64,000 bases of DNA from contig NZ_ANAC01000026.1 of the NCBI RefSeq assembly GCF_000341225.1, positions 18,952 through 82,951 on the forward strand, written 5' to 3'. The notes beneath the pieces were generated by a model, which worked only from the letters and a program-made list of their open reading frames with translations, ran no database searches and had not been told where the DNA came from. This document shows positions 25,738 through 33,818 of the stretch, one piece after another; the first letter of the stretch is position 1; each line of letters begins with the position of its first letter. Source of the stretch: Nocardiopsis alba DSM 43377 (GTDB lineage: Bacteria > Actinomycetota > Actinomycetes > Streptosporangiales > Streptosporangiaceae). The position numbers and the translations under genes were made by a program.

Positions 25738-26439
25738 GTGTACCACGGCCCGGAAGCGCGGTTCCCCCACCCTCCGACTCCCCCGCCCGCACGCCCGCCT
25801 CGTTCGACCGGACGCGTCGTGGCGATCACCATGGCGGTGACGCTCGGAGCCTACGTACTGGTCGCCGGTGCCGTCGGCGCGGTGCTGGCGGGAGGGGGAG
25901 GAGGGAGTGTCACCGGCCCGGAGTTCGAAGGTCTGCCCACCGAATCGTGCGGGGTGGCGACCGCGGCCGAACTCGACTCCGTCTCCGCGACCCTGCCCTA
26001 CGCCACGTTCTCCGAGACCTCCTCCTCGTGCGGGTGGGGCGCCGAGTTCTCGGACGGGACGGAGGGCTTCCTCCGGCTCGAATACCGACTTCCCGTCGAC
26101 GAGGATCGAGAACCCCTCCGGGCTGTGAGCGACGCGGAGGAGGAGTACGAGACCGAGTCCGGGAAACTGCTCGACGGGGAGGACGAGGGTTACTGGGCCG
26201 TGGAGGTCCTCGACTCCCGTGAACTCGAACTCGGGGACGGGGCCGTCCTCTCCCACCACCTGGAGGGCGGCGACGAGAAGAGCAGCCGGGTCACGGTGCT
26301 GGCCCGTGTGGAGGGCGTCCTGGTCGAGGTCACCGCCCAGGAGCGTTGGGACGGGCGTTCCGGGGCCGCGGACTTCACCGACGACGAGGAGACCATCGTC
26401 GCCATCGCCGAACGCGCGGTGTCCCTGTTGGAGGGGTGA
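25738..26439 (+). CDS. Membrane-anchored DUF3558-like protein (second of a pair)
   Basis: A 233-aa paralogue of the preceding gene: short Pro-rich head, TM segment (VAITMAVTLGAYVLVAGAVG), then LPTESCGVATAAELDSV with a second Cys in SSSCGWGAEF. GTG 25738 is preferred over ATG 25708 because AGGAG lies 7 nt before it. It follows its paralogue by 55 nt, probably in one transcript. The acidic outer domain is extracytoplasmic. No enzymatic motif is visible. Confidence 0.7.
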   Translation: MYHGPEARFPHPPTPPPARPPRSTGRVVAITMAVTLGAYVLVAGAVGAVLAGGGGGSVTGPEFEGLPTESCGVATAAELDSVSATLPYATFSETSSSCGWGAEFSDGTEGFLRLEYRLPVDEDREPLRAVSDAEEEYETESGKLLDGEDEGYWAVEVLDSRELELGDGAVLSHHLEGGDEKSSRVTVLARVEGVLVEVTAQERWDGRSGAADFTDDEETIVAIAERAVSLLEG

Positions 26440-26442
26440 GAC

Positions 26443-26464
26443 GGCCGGCCTCGGAAGGCCGGCC
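26443..26464. terminator. Bidirectional terminator
   Basis: 9-bp stem GGCCGGCCT/AGGCCGGCC with loop CGGA between the DUF3558-like gene and the convergent MFS gene. Confidence 0.75.
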
Positions 26465-26483
26465 CCACCACCCACGGGAAGTG

Positions 26484-28025
26484 TCAGTGACCGCCGTCGG
26501 AGGAGACGTTCCTCAGGAACAGGACCGCTCCGACCGCCACGAGAACGAAGAGGAACGCGCTGCCGAGCCCGGCCCAGGCGAAGCCCTGGGCGAAGGCCTC
26601 CTGGGCCCGATGTACCAGCTCCGGGCCGATCACGTCCGCCTCCGCCAAGGCCCCGTCCAGGCTCTCCACGGCACGACGGGAGGCCTCCTCCGGGACCCCC
26701 TCCACGTCCACGCCGGACATCCACCCTCGATAGAGGACGGCGCCCACGCTGCCCAGGACGGCGATGCCGGTGGCGACGCCGAACTCGGCCGCGGTCTCCT
26801 CCATGGCCGAGGCGGATCCCGCCTTCTCCTGGGGAGCGGAGCCCACCACCAGATCCGCTCCCAGCACCATGGACGGCCCCATGCCGAGGAAGGCGAGGGT
26901 CACCCCGAGCTGGAGAAGAAGGAAGGAGGGGGAGGAGGTGTCGGTTTCGCCCGCCGTCGCCACCTGGGACATCAGACCCAGGCCGACGACCGAGAGTACG
27001 AGACCGCCGGCCGCGACGACGCCCGGCCGGGCCCAACGGATCAGGGAGGGCGCGAGCAGGGAGCCCACCAGCAGACCCGCGGCGGAGGGCGCCATCCAGA
27101 TCCCGGACCACATCGGAGAGAACCCGACCACCTGTTGGAGATAGATCGAGAACAGGAACTGGATGCCGCCGAACACGAAGAGCACCAGCACGATCAGCGA
27201 CAGAGCGGCACTGAAAGCGCGATCGCGGAACATGGTCAGATCCAGCAGCGGGTCGTCGAGCCTGTGCTGGCGGCGCAGGAAGATCACGCCGATGACGACA
27301 CCGGCCACGGCCGAGGCGACGGTGGAGAGGGTGAGCCCGTCGGTCGCCGCGTGCTTGATCCCGTAGATGACGGCCAGGACCGAGACCAGGGACAGGGCGA
27401 CGCTGAGCAGGTCGATCGAGCCTCTGACCGTGGGATCCCGATACTCGGGGAGCAGGATCGGCCCCACGACGAGCAACAGGATCAGGAACGGCAGGCCGAT
27501 CAGCAGGGTGGAGCCCCACCAGAAGAACTGGAGCATCGCGCCGCTGAGGAGCGGGCCCAGGGCGATGCCGACCGACAGCGAGGTCGCCCACACGGCGATC
27601 GCCGACGTGCGCTGTCGAGGATCGTGGAACATGCTCCGGATCAGGGAGAGCGTCGACGGCATGATCGTCGCGCCGGCGACGCCCATCAGCCCTCGGGTGA
27701 CGATCGCCAGTTCGGGGGTGGGGGAGAAGGCCGCCAGCACCGAGGCCAGGGAGAAGGTCGCCGCGCCGATCAGCAGCAGGCGGCGTCGACCGATCCGGTC
27801 TCCGAGGGTCCCCATGGTGATGAGGAACCCGGCGATGAGGAACCCGTAGATATCGGTGATCCACAGGCGTTGGGCCTCGTTCGCGCCGAGCTCCGCGCTC
27901 AGCTCCGGTTGCGCCAGGAACAGCACGGTGGTGTTGATGCCGACGAGCAGTGTCGGCAGGGCCAGTACCGCGAGTCCGAGCCATGCCCGGGCGCCGGCCC
28001 GGTCCTCGGTCGCTTGGGGGTTCAT
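26484..28025 (-). CDS. MFS multidrug efflux transporter, DHA2 (14-TM) family
   Basis: A 513-aa proton-driven exporter. Motif A (GTLGDRIGRRRLLLIG) follows TM2, and motif C-like sequence (WATSLSVGIALGPLLSGAML) lies in TM5. Fourteen hydrophobic segments can be counted. The start is MNP at ATG 28025, with GGAGG 5 nt upstream. It is divergent from a TetR gene and shares a 71-bp control region carrying two operator palindromes, so it is probably repressed by that TetR and induced by its own substrates, as in LfrA/LfrR or QacA/QacR pairs. The substrate cannot be read from sequence. Confidence 0.93.
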   Translation of the reverse strand: MNPQATEDRAGARAWLGLAVLALPTLLVGINTTVLFLAQPELSAELGANEAQRLWITDIYGFLIAGFLITMGTLGDRIGRRRLLLIGAATFSLASVLAAFSPTPELAIVTRGLMGVAGATIMPSTLSLIRSMFHDPRQRTSAIAVWATSLSVGIALGPLLSGAMLQFFWWGSTLLIGLPFLILLLVVGPILLPEYRDPTVRGSIDLLSVALSLVSVLAVIYGIKHAATDGLTLSTVASAVAGVVIGVIFLRRQHRLDDPLLDLTMFRDRAFSAALSLIVLVLFVFGGIQFLFSIYLQQVVGFSPMWSGIWMAPSAAGLLVGSLLAPSLIRWARPGVVAAGGLVLSVVGLGLMSQVATAGETDTSSPSFLLLQLGVTLAFLGMGPSMVLGADLVVGSAPQEKAGSASAMEETAAEFGVATGIAVLGSVGAVLYRGWMSGVDVEGVPEEASRRAVESLDGALAEADVIGPELVHRAQEAFAQGFAWAGLGSAFLFVLVAVGAVLFLRNVSSDGGH

Positions 28026-28041
28026 TCGATCCTCCACTGAT

Positions 28042-28078
28042 TAGAACGTTCGATCTAGACAATAGAACGATCGCTCTA
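28042..28078. promoter_or_regulatory. Two TetR-type operators between the MFS and TetR genes
   Basis: TAGAACGTTCGATCTA (28042-28057) and TAGAACGATCGCTCTA (28063-28078) share TAGAACG..CG..TCTA. They are 12/16 and 14/16 self-complementary and their centres are 21 bp apart (two helical turns). The second ends 5 bp before the tetR -10 box. Confidence 0.78.
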
Positions 28079-28096
28079 TCCAGTAAAGTCGGGGGT

Positions 28097-28693
28097 ATGG
28101 ACGAGTCGACCGGTTCAACGCTCCCTACACGCGACCGGATCCTGCGGGCGACCGTGGAACTGCTGCGCAGGCAGGGCTACGACGGCACCGGGGTCAAACA
28201 GATCGCCCGCGAGGCCGACGCCACACTCGGCTCCCTCTACCACTTCTTCCCCGACGGCAAGGGTCAGTTGGCCGCGGAGGCGCTCCGCGTCGACGCCGAC
28301 CACTACGCCTCCCTTCTCCGCCAGGGCATGGAGAGCAGCGACGACCCGGCCGAGGGGATCGTGGCCTTCGCGCACCTGCACATCGAGGAACTACGCGCCT
28401 CGGAATGGCGCGACGCCTGCCTGGCCTCGGCCGCGGCCCTGGAACGGATCGGCCACTCGGCCCCCGTCCAACACGACTACGAGACCGCCCTGAGCACCTG
28501 GAGGGACATCATCGCCGCCAGGCTTCGGGCCGTCGGAGTGGACGAGGCGACCGCCGACGACGCGGCCTGCTTCGCGCTCAGCGCCCTGGAGGGCGCCGAG
28601 ATCCAGTGCCGCGCCACCCGAAGCGAGAAGCCGCTGGTCACCGCCGGCACCCACCTCGCCGAACTCTTCCGAGGCCTCCACCCCACCCCCTGA
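28097..28693 (+). CDS. TetR-family repressor of the divergent MFS pump
   Basis: A 198-aa regulator with an N-terminal helix-turn-helix (RDRILRATVELLRRQGYDGT, GVKQIAREADATLGSLYHFF, residues 12-60) and a helical ligand-binding domain (LSALEGAEIQCRATRS near the end). The C-terminal pattern recalls LfrR/YxaF-like drug-responsive TetR proteins. ATG 28097 lies 7 nt after TAAAGT (28084-28089), consistent with a leaderless mRNA, although the GGGGG in between could weakly bind ribosomes. It probably represses itself and the pump through the paired operators. Confidence 0.92.
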   Translation: MDESTGSTLPTRDRILRATVELLRRQGYDGTGVKQIAREADATLGSLYHFFPDGKGQLAAEALRVDADHYASLLRQGMESSDDPAEGIVAFAHLHIEELRASEWRDACLASAAALERIGHSAPVQHDYETALSTWRDIIAARLRAVGVDEATADDAACFALSALEGAEIQCRATRSEKPLVTAGTHLAELFRGLHPTP

Positions 28694-28799
28694 GGTTCTT
28701 TCGTCCCCTCCACACCTTCTCGATACCTGCGGAGCGTGGGTGTCGTCGCCTGTCGTTATTCTCGGCGCGGGAACATGAGAGCGGTGGGAAGGGGTGGCT

Positions 28800-30029
28800 G
28801 TGAAAGGCCGGTTGCGTGCAGGGCAGGTATTTCGTTATCCACGACCCAAGGTCGAACATATTTCTCAGGTGGACGGCTACCCCAATTTCCATCACGTGAC
28901 CCACTCTTCCGCGTACGGAGAACAGGTCCAGTTGGAGAAGGGGATCAACGGGACGGCAGGCATCACCGCGGTCGATGGCTCACGTCGTCCCGCCATCCTC
29001 ATCCGATCGAGCCCTTGGAAGTCCGGGACGGTGGAGACACCCTGGAAAGACCACTTCGAGGTGGAAGACGGGTACGTCCGCTACTACGGCGACCACAAGG
29101 CGAGCACGGAGGTCGCACTCGGCAGGACCCCCGGTAACGCTGCGATGCTCGAAGCCTTCGATCATCATCGGGTGCCGTCCGCGTACGCACCTCCACTTCT
29201 CCTGTTCCGCGCCGTCCCGCGCAACGGAAAACAGAAGGGCTACGTGGAGTTCTGCGGATTGGGGGTGATCGAGCGGGTCGAGAAAGTCGAGCAGCAGGGT
29301 GGGCAGGCGAAGGATTCCTTCATCAACTACGCCTATGACATCGCACTTCTCGATCTGACCCCCGAAAACGACGCTGTCGCATGGGAGTGGATCGAAGCAC
29401 GTAGGAACAAGACGTACTCGGCGGAGGAGACCCTGGAATGGGCGCCCAAATCATGGCGCCACTGGGTCGAGAACGGCACTGTGGGAAACCTTCGATCGTC
29501 ACGGCGGGCCACCGTCTCCGAGAACCCGAAACCGAAAGAGCGAAAGCCGGAGGCGGAGAGTCCCGAGGTCCTGGAGGCCGAGGAGGCGGCGGCCAGGACC
29601 GCCGGGCGCCGTCGGTCGGGCACGGGCCAGGGGCGCCGGATGAGCGCGGCCGAACGGAAGGCGCTGGAGGACCACAGCGTCGGTAGAGCCACCGCCCACT
29701 TCGAGGCCGACGGGTGGTCGGTCGAGGACGTCGGCGCGAAGAGATCCTACGATCTGCTCCTGACCCGAGGGGACGAACGACTGTACGTGGAGGTGAAGGG
29801 GACCACCTCCGAAGGGGCACAGGTGATCCTCACCCGCGCCGAAGTGGAGAAGCAGCGCGAGTTCGCGCCCCACAACGCTCTCGTGGTCGTCCATTCGATC
29901 GAGTTGGACCGCACGGTGTCGCCTCCCGAGGCCAAGGGAGGCGTTCTGCACTGCACCTCCCCCTGGGAGATCCGGGAGCAGCACCTCAAAGTCGTCTCGT
30001 ACGTCTACCACCATCCGGACCTCTCCTAG
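28800..30029 (+). CDS. DUF3883 protein; putative modification-dependent restriction nuclease
   Basis: A 409-aa protein of at least two domains. The N-terminal half (KVEHISQVDGYPNFHHVTHS, LLLFRAVPRNGKQKGYVEFC) looks like the DNA-reading domain of AspBHI-type enzymes. The C-terminal DUF3883 domain (about 290-400) contains SYDLLLTRGDERLYVEVKGT. There, Asp and E-V-K fit a PD-(D/E)XK nuclease core. No methyltransferase lies beside it. GTG 28800 is chosen for GGGAAGG 7 nt upstream; GTG 28794 is too close to it. The N-terminal assignment is moderate, the nuclease core stronger. Confidence 0.7.
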   Translation: MKGRLRAGQVFRYPRPKVEHISQVDGYPNFHHVTHSSAYGEQVQLEKGINGTAGITAVDGSRRPAILIRSSPWKSGTVETPWKDHFEVEDGYVRYYGDHKASTEVALGRTPGNAAMLEAFDHHRVPSAYAPPLLLFRAVPRNGKQKGYVEFCGLGVIERVEKVEQQGGQAKDSFINYAYDIALLDLTPENDAVAWEWIEARRNKTYSAEETLEWAPKSWRHWVENGTVGNLRSSRRATVSENPKPKERKPEAESPEVLEAEEAAARTAGRRRSGTGQGRRMSAAERKALEDHSVGRATAHFEADGWSVEDVGAKRSYDLLLTRGDERLYVEVKGTTSEGAQVILTRAEVEKQREFAPHNALVVVHSIELDRTVSPPEAKGGVLHCTSPWEIREQHLKVVSYVYHHPDLS

Positions 30030-30048
30030 AGGACCGGAAGGAGGAAAG

Positions 30049-30078
30049 CCCGGGAGGGGCGGGACGGCCCCTCCCGGG
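30049..30078. terminator. Bidirectional terminator
   Basis: Perfect 12-bp stem CCCGGGAGGGGC/GCCCCTCCCGGG with a 6-nt loop between convergent genes. Confidence 0.85.
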
Positions 30079-30083
30079 TGGGG

Positions 30084-30965
30084 TCAGAGGGCGAGGAGCC
30101 TCCTGACGCGCTCGGCCTCCTCCTCGGAGAGACGCACCGAGGCGGCGGCCATGTTCTCCTCCAGGTGCTCCACGCGTGAGGTGCCCGGGATCGGCAGCAT
30201 CACCGGCGACCGGTGCAGGAGCCAGGCCAGCGCGAGCTGGGCCGGTGTCACCCCGTGCTCGGCCGCGAGCGGGGCCAGCGGCGAGTCCGGGTGCGCCAGT
30301 TCTCCACGCGAGATCGGAGCCCAGGGCAGGAAGGCGATCCCGTCCTGCTCGCATCGCTCCAGGACGTCCTCGGACCTGCGCTGGGAAGGGCTGTACTCGT
30401 TCTGTACCGAGGCGATGGGGGTGGTCTTGCGGGCGGTCCTGAGCTGTTCCCTGGTCACACCGGTCAGCCCGATGTGGTGGATCTTGCCCTCTTCGCGCAG
30501 CTCCACGAGGGCGCCCAGCTGTTCGGAGAGCGGCACCTCCGGGTCGATCCAGTGGAGCTGGAGCAGGTCGATGCGCTCCAGGCCCAGGTTGCGAAGGCTC
30601 GCCTCCACCTGTCGCTTGAGGTGGGAGGGGGTGCCCTCGGCCTCCCACTGCCCGGGGCCGGAGTGCACCATGCCGACCTTGGTGGTGACGAGAAGGTCCT
30701 CGGGGTAGGGGTGCAGGGCCTCGCGGATCAGCCGCTCGTTGACCTCGGGGCCGTAGGAGTCGGCGGTGTCGATGAGGGTGACGCCCAGTTCGACGGCGCG
30801 TCGCAGGACGGCGATCGCCTCCTCGCGGTCATGGGGCTCTCCCCACGCACCCGGACCGGTCAAGCGCATGGCGCCGAACCCGAGCCGGTGTACCGGGAGG
30901 TCGCCGCCGATGGCGAAGGTCCCCGACAGGCGGGCGAGATCCGGTGTGGTGTGTACGTCGGTCAC
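30084..30965 (-). CDS. Aldo/keto reductase
   Basis: A 293-aa NADPH-dependent oxidoreductase with a TIM-barrel fold. The catalytic tetrad is visible: Asp and Tyr in TLIDTADSYG, Lys in LLVTTKVG and His in DLLQLHW. The cofactor region is LPIPGTSRVEHLEENM. The start is GTG 30965, with GGAAGG 8 nt upstream; the longer frame beyond it lacks family sequence. It resembles YdhF/Tas-like reductases acting on small carbonyls. Its true substrate is unknown. Confidence 0.92.
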   Translation of the reverse strand: MTDVHTTPDLARLSGTFAIGGDLPVHRLGFGAMRLTGPGAWGEPHDREEAIAVLRRAVELGVTLIDTADSYGPEVNERLIREALHPYPEDLLVTTKVGMVHSGPGQWEAEGTPSHLKRQVEASLRNLGLERIDLLQLHWIDPEVPLSEQLGALVELREEGKIHHIGLTGVTREQLRTARKTTPIASVQNEYSPSQRRSEDVLERCEQDGIAFLPWAPISRGELAHPDSPLAPLAAEHGVTPAQLALAWLLHRSPVMLPIPGTSRVEHLEENMAAASVRLSEEEAERVRRLLAL

Positions 30966-31458
30966 GAGAGGTTCCTTCCGGGCGGCGCGGGGCGCCGCGT
31001 GTTCATGGCGGAGGGGGATCGGGCCACGACGTGCGAGAGCAGGCTCGCTGCGGTGTTGCGGGCAGAATCCCAGCAGGTCGGGGCGGTGGCAAGGAACCTC
31101 TGAGCGCGTCGGCGAGGTGATGCGGTTTCCGGTTCGCCTCGACGGTGGAAACGTCCGAGGACGGTGCTTTCGCCCGGTCGGCCCCTCTCGATCGGTGGCG
31201 GTGTCGTCCGTGATCGACATGGTCGGTTCCGCGCTCCGGGGCGACCCTCGTCGCTTTCGGGGGCGCCGGGTTCACACTCTGGCCGTTATGGGTCATATGG
31301 CCTGATCCGGGGTGGGTGACGCCTACCGTGGTCGTCGATTCCCCGCGACCGTTCGGGGGCCGGCCCCGGAACGCGGGCCCGGCCGCCCTTCCGGCGGTCG
31401 TGTCCTTCCACCACCACTCGCGTAACCCCGAGAGGGCGCGAAAGAGGAGTGTCGCCCC
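30966..31458. other. Intergenic region (493 bp), no gene recognised
   Basis: Divergent gap between the reductase and the 196-aa protein. Frames crossing it have no family-like sequence or ribosome binding site. A TACCGT box lies at about 31323 before the plus-strand gene. Nothing else is evident. Confidence 0.5.
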
Positions 31459-32049
31459 TTGGGTCGGATGAGAGCGTGGGTGTTCTTCGCCGGAGGCGCC
31501 GTCGTCGGATCGGTGGCGGCGTCGCTCGTCTCCTGGACGCCGAACGACCCCGAGGAGGTCGATCGGGTGGCGACGTTCGGCGAGTACGTCGCCCCACCGG
31601 GGCGCGATGTGGAGGACTCCCTGGTGCGGACCGTCTCGAGGACGGAGGCCTTCGGGGGCGCCGCGGTGTCCCGGGTCCACGAATTCGTACTGATCGTCGT
31701 CAACCGGACGGAGAACATGTCGGAGGGGAACATCCCTCGGATCGAGTGTGCGGGCGGCTCGGAGAACATCCTCGTCTTCGAACCCGCGGATCATCGGGGC
31801 GAATATCCGACCGGACTGGAGGGGCAGGGGGCGAGGACCCTCGCCTCGACCTTCCGATTCGCGTGCGAGTTCGAGGAACGTGTCTCCGACGCGGAGGTCG
31901 AGGTGAGGCTGATCGAGCGTGGGAGGGAGCAGGAGGAACGGGTGATCGTCTTCAGGGACCCGTTCCACGGAGTGGATCGTGTGAAGTGGGAGCACGAGGG
32001 GCCGACCTGGCCCGGAAGGTCGGCCGTGATGCCCTCGGGACCGTCGTGA
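31459..32049 (+). CDS. Membrane-anchored protein of unknown function
   Basis: A 196-aa protein with an N-terminal anchor or uncleaved signal (RAWVFFAGGAVVGSVAASLV) and an extracytoplasmic beta-rich domain (FVLIVVNRTENM, STFRFACEFEERVSDAEVEV). Cys in IECAGG and FACEF could pair. The domain recalls the DUF4352-like group at 15.7-17.9 kb but is too divergent to assign. The start is uncertain: TTG 31459 has GAGGAG 9 nt upstream, whereas ATG 31468 has it 18 nt away. No function can be named. Confidence 0.6.
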   Translation: MGRMRAWVFFAGGAVVGSVAASLVSWTPNDPEEVDRVATFGEYVAPPGRDVEDSLVRTVSRTEAFGGAAVSRVHEFVLIVVNRTENMSEGNIPRIECAGGSENILVFEPADHRGEYPTGLEGQGARTLASTFRFACEFEERVSDAEVEVRLIERGREQEERVIVFRDPFHGVDRVKWEHEGPTWPGRSAVMPSGPS

Positions 32050-32100
32050 CGCATGGGTGACGCACGAACCGACGCCAGGCCCCGTATCACCTCGGACACG

Positions 32101-32133
32101 ACGAAGGCCGGTCCCTGAGGAACCGGCCTTCGT
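32101..32133. terminator. Terminator of tRNA-Pro, also downstream of the 196-aa gene
   Basis: Perfect 12-bp stem ACGAAGGCCGGT/ACCGGCCTTCGT with a 9-nt loop. Confidence 0.8.
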
Positions 32134-32139
32134 GCTCTG

Positions 32140-32213
32140 TCGGGGTGGCGGGATTTGAACCCACGACCTCTTCGTCCCGAACGAAGCGCGCTGCCAAGCT
32201 GCGCTACACCCCG
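32140..32213 (-). tRNA. tRNA-Pro (anticodon CGG)
   Basis: A 74-nt tRNA. The acceptor stem is CGGGGTG/CACCCCG with discriminator A. The anticodon loop TTCGGGA in a CTTCG/CGAAG stem gives anticodon CGG, reading CCG. D-arm TAGCGCAGCTTGGCAGCGC and T-arm GTGGGTTCAAATCCCGC are intact. CCA is not encoded. Confidence 0.96.
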
Positions 32214-32287
32214 AAGCAACGTCCCCAAGTCTAGCGGACTCGGGGAGTGCTCGCGACGCGGTTCGCGCCACGTCGACCGGAGGGGCG

Positions 32288-33208
32288 TCAGGCCTTCGCG
32301 ACGAGGTCCAGGAGGGAGGCCTCGGGGCGGCAGCAGAAGCGCACCGGGGCGTAGGGCGAGGTGCCCAGGCCGCCGGAGACGTGCAGCCACGCGTCGTCGT
32401 ATTCGTGAAGTCCCCAGGCCCGCTTGCGGTCGATCCCGCAGTTGGTGACGAGCGTGCCGTAGAACGGCAGGCACAGCTGGCCGCCGTGGGTGTGTCCGGC
32501 GAGCAGGAGTTGATAGCCGTCGGCCACGAACCGGTCCAGGTTGGCCGGTTCGGGGGAGTGGAGCACGCCCAGCCGCAGGTCGGCGGCGGGGTCGGCCGGG
32601 CCGGCGATGTCGTCGTAGCGGTCCAGTTTGATGTGCGAGTCGTGCACCCCGGCCAGGGCGACGTCGATCTCGCCGACCTTCAGGGACCCCTTGTGGTTGT
32701 TCAGGTCCAACCAGCCCGACGCGGACATCGCCGCGCCGAGTTCGCGCCAGGGCAGGTCCGGTACCCGACGCTTGCGGTAGTCGGTCTTACTGGTCCGCCA
32801 CAGGTAGCGCGCGGGGTTCTTCAGCTGGGGGGAGAAGAGGTCGTTGGAGCCGTAGACGAAGGCGCCGGGGCGGTCCAGAAGCGGACCGAGGGCGTCGATG
32901 AAGGGGCCCACGGCCTCCGGGTGGGCGAGGGAGTCGCCGGTGTTGACGACCAGGTCGGGCTCGTACCTCTCCAGCCCACGGATCCAGTCGATGAGCATGC
33001 GGCGCCCGGGTGTCAGGTGGGCGTCGGACAGATGCAGGATCCGGGTCCGGGGGCTCCCCGGTGGCAGCAGGGGGAGTTCGTATCTGCGCAGCCGGAACCA
33101 GTTGCGTTCGATGACCGAGGCGTATCCCAGCCCGGCCACACCGACCGCGCCCGTGATCGCGGCCGCACGCCCGATTCCACGCAGAATCCGTCTGTTGTCA
33201 GCGCCCAT
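32288..33208 (-). CDS. Membrane-anchored metallophosphoesterase, YkuE-like
   Basis: A 306-aa protein with an N-terminal anchor (ITGAVGVAGLGYASVI) and a calcineurin-like domain. Metal ligands are seen in LHLSDAHLTPG, VVNTGDSL, YGSNDLF (replacing the usual GNHD) and LAGHTHGGQLCLP. It probably acts on a phosphoester outside the membrane. ATG 33208 has GGAGGG upstream. The gene is next to the class A PBP in Mycobacterium too (Rv3683), here separated from it by yqeY. The YGSND replacement is common in actinobacterial members, so it is not by itself a sign of inactivity. Confidence 0.9.
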   Translation of the reverse strand: MGADNRRILRGIGRAAAITGAVGVAGLGYASVIERNWFRLRRYELPLLPPGSPRTRILHLSDAHLTPGRRMLIDWIRGLERYEPDLVVNTGDSLAHPEAVGPFIDALGPLLDRPGAFVYGSNDLFSPQLKNPARYLWRTSKTDYRKRRVPDLPWRELGAAMSASGWLDLNNHKGSLKVGEIDVALAGVHDSHIKLDRYDDIAGPADPAADLRLGVLHSPEPANLDRFVADGYQLLLAGHTHGGQLCLPFYGTLVTNCGIDRKRAWGLHEYDDAWLHVSGGLGTSPYAPVRFCCRPEASLLDLVAKA

Positions 33209-33306
33209 CCGACCCTCCTTCGTCGTCGCACGATCGTCTCAGATCCGGAACGGTCCCGTGCGCAAACCGTTGGTGATGGCGGGAGCGGCGACCGTAGGAT
33301 CGACGC

Positions 33307-33759
33307 ATGTCCGAACTCAAAGACCGCATCAAGTCCGACCTCACCACCGCGATGAAGGCGCGCGACAAGGTGCGTACCGCCACCCTGCGCATGGTGCTCG
33401 CCTCGATCGCCACCGAGGAGTCCTCCGGCTCCTCCCGAAGCGTCCTGAGCGACGAGGAGGTCACCCGGCTCCTGGTCCGTGAGACCAAGAAGCGCCGTGA
33501 GGCGGCCGAGGCCTTCGACGCGGGCGGTCGACCCGACGACGCCGCCAACGAGCGCGCCGAGAGCGAGGTCATCTCGGACTACCTGCCCCAGCCTCTCACC
33601 GACGCGGAGCTGACCGAACTCGTCGAGGCCGCGATCGCCGAGACCGGCGCCTCCGGGATGAAGGAGATGGGCAAGGTCATGAAGGTGCTCAACCCCCGTA
33701 TCGCGGGTCGCGCGGACGGTGCCCGCGTGGCCGCCGAGGTCAAGGGCCGGCTCGGCTAG
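33307..33759 (+). CDS. yqeY: GatB/YqeY domain protein
   Basis: A 150-aa protein containing MSELKDRIKSDLTTAMKARD, TATLRMVLASIAT and the C-terminal YqeY helical domain (ESEVISDYLPQPLTDAELTE, GRADGARVAAEVK). YqeY resembles the tail of the GatB amidotransferase subunit and may bind tRNA; the physiological role is uncertain. TAGGAT (33295-33300) is 6 nt before the ATG without a Shine-Dalgarno, so the transcript is probably leaderless. Confidence 0.93.
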   Translation: MSELKDRIKSDLTTAMKARDKVRTATLRMVLASIATEESSGSSRSVLSDEEVTRLLVRETKKRREAAEAFDAGGRPDDAANERAESEVISDYLPQPLTDAELTELVEAAIAETGASGMKEMGKVMKVLNPRIAGRADGARVAAEVKGRLG

Positions 33760-33768
33760 AACACGCGG

Positions 33769-33801
33769 AAGGGGCGGGGTGATGTGCTCACCCCGCCCCT
33801 T
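33769..33801. terminator. Bidirectional terminator
   Basis: Perfect 14-bp stem AAGGGGCGGGGTGA/TCACCCCGCCCCTT with a 5-nt loop between convergent yqeY and the PBP gene. Confidence 0.85.
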
Positions 33802-33818
33802 CTTCGCGGTTCCGGAAC

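Noticed and set aside
25651..28062. 803-aa minus-strand frame over the MFS gene
   Set aside because: Out of frame with the clear 14-TM transporter; composition is Arg/Gly/Pro-rich as in shadows.
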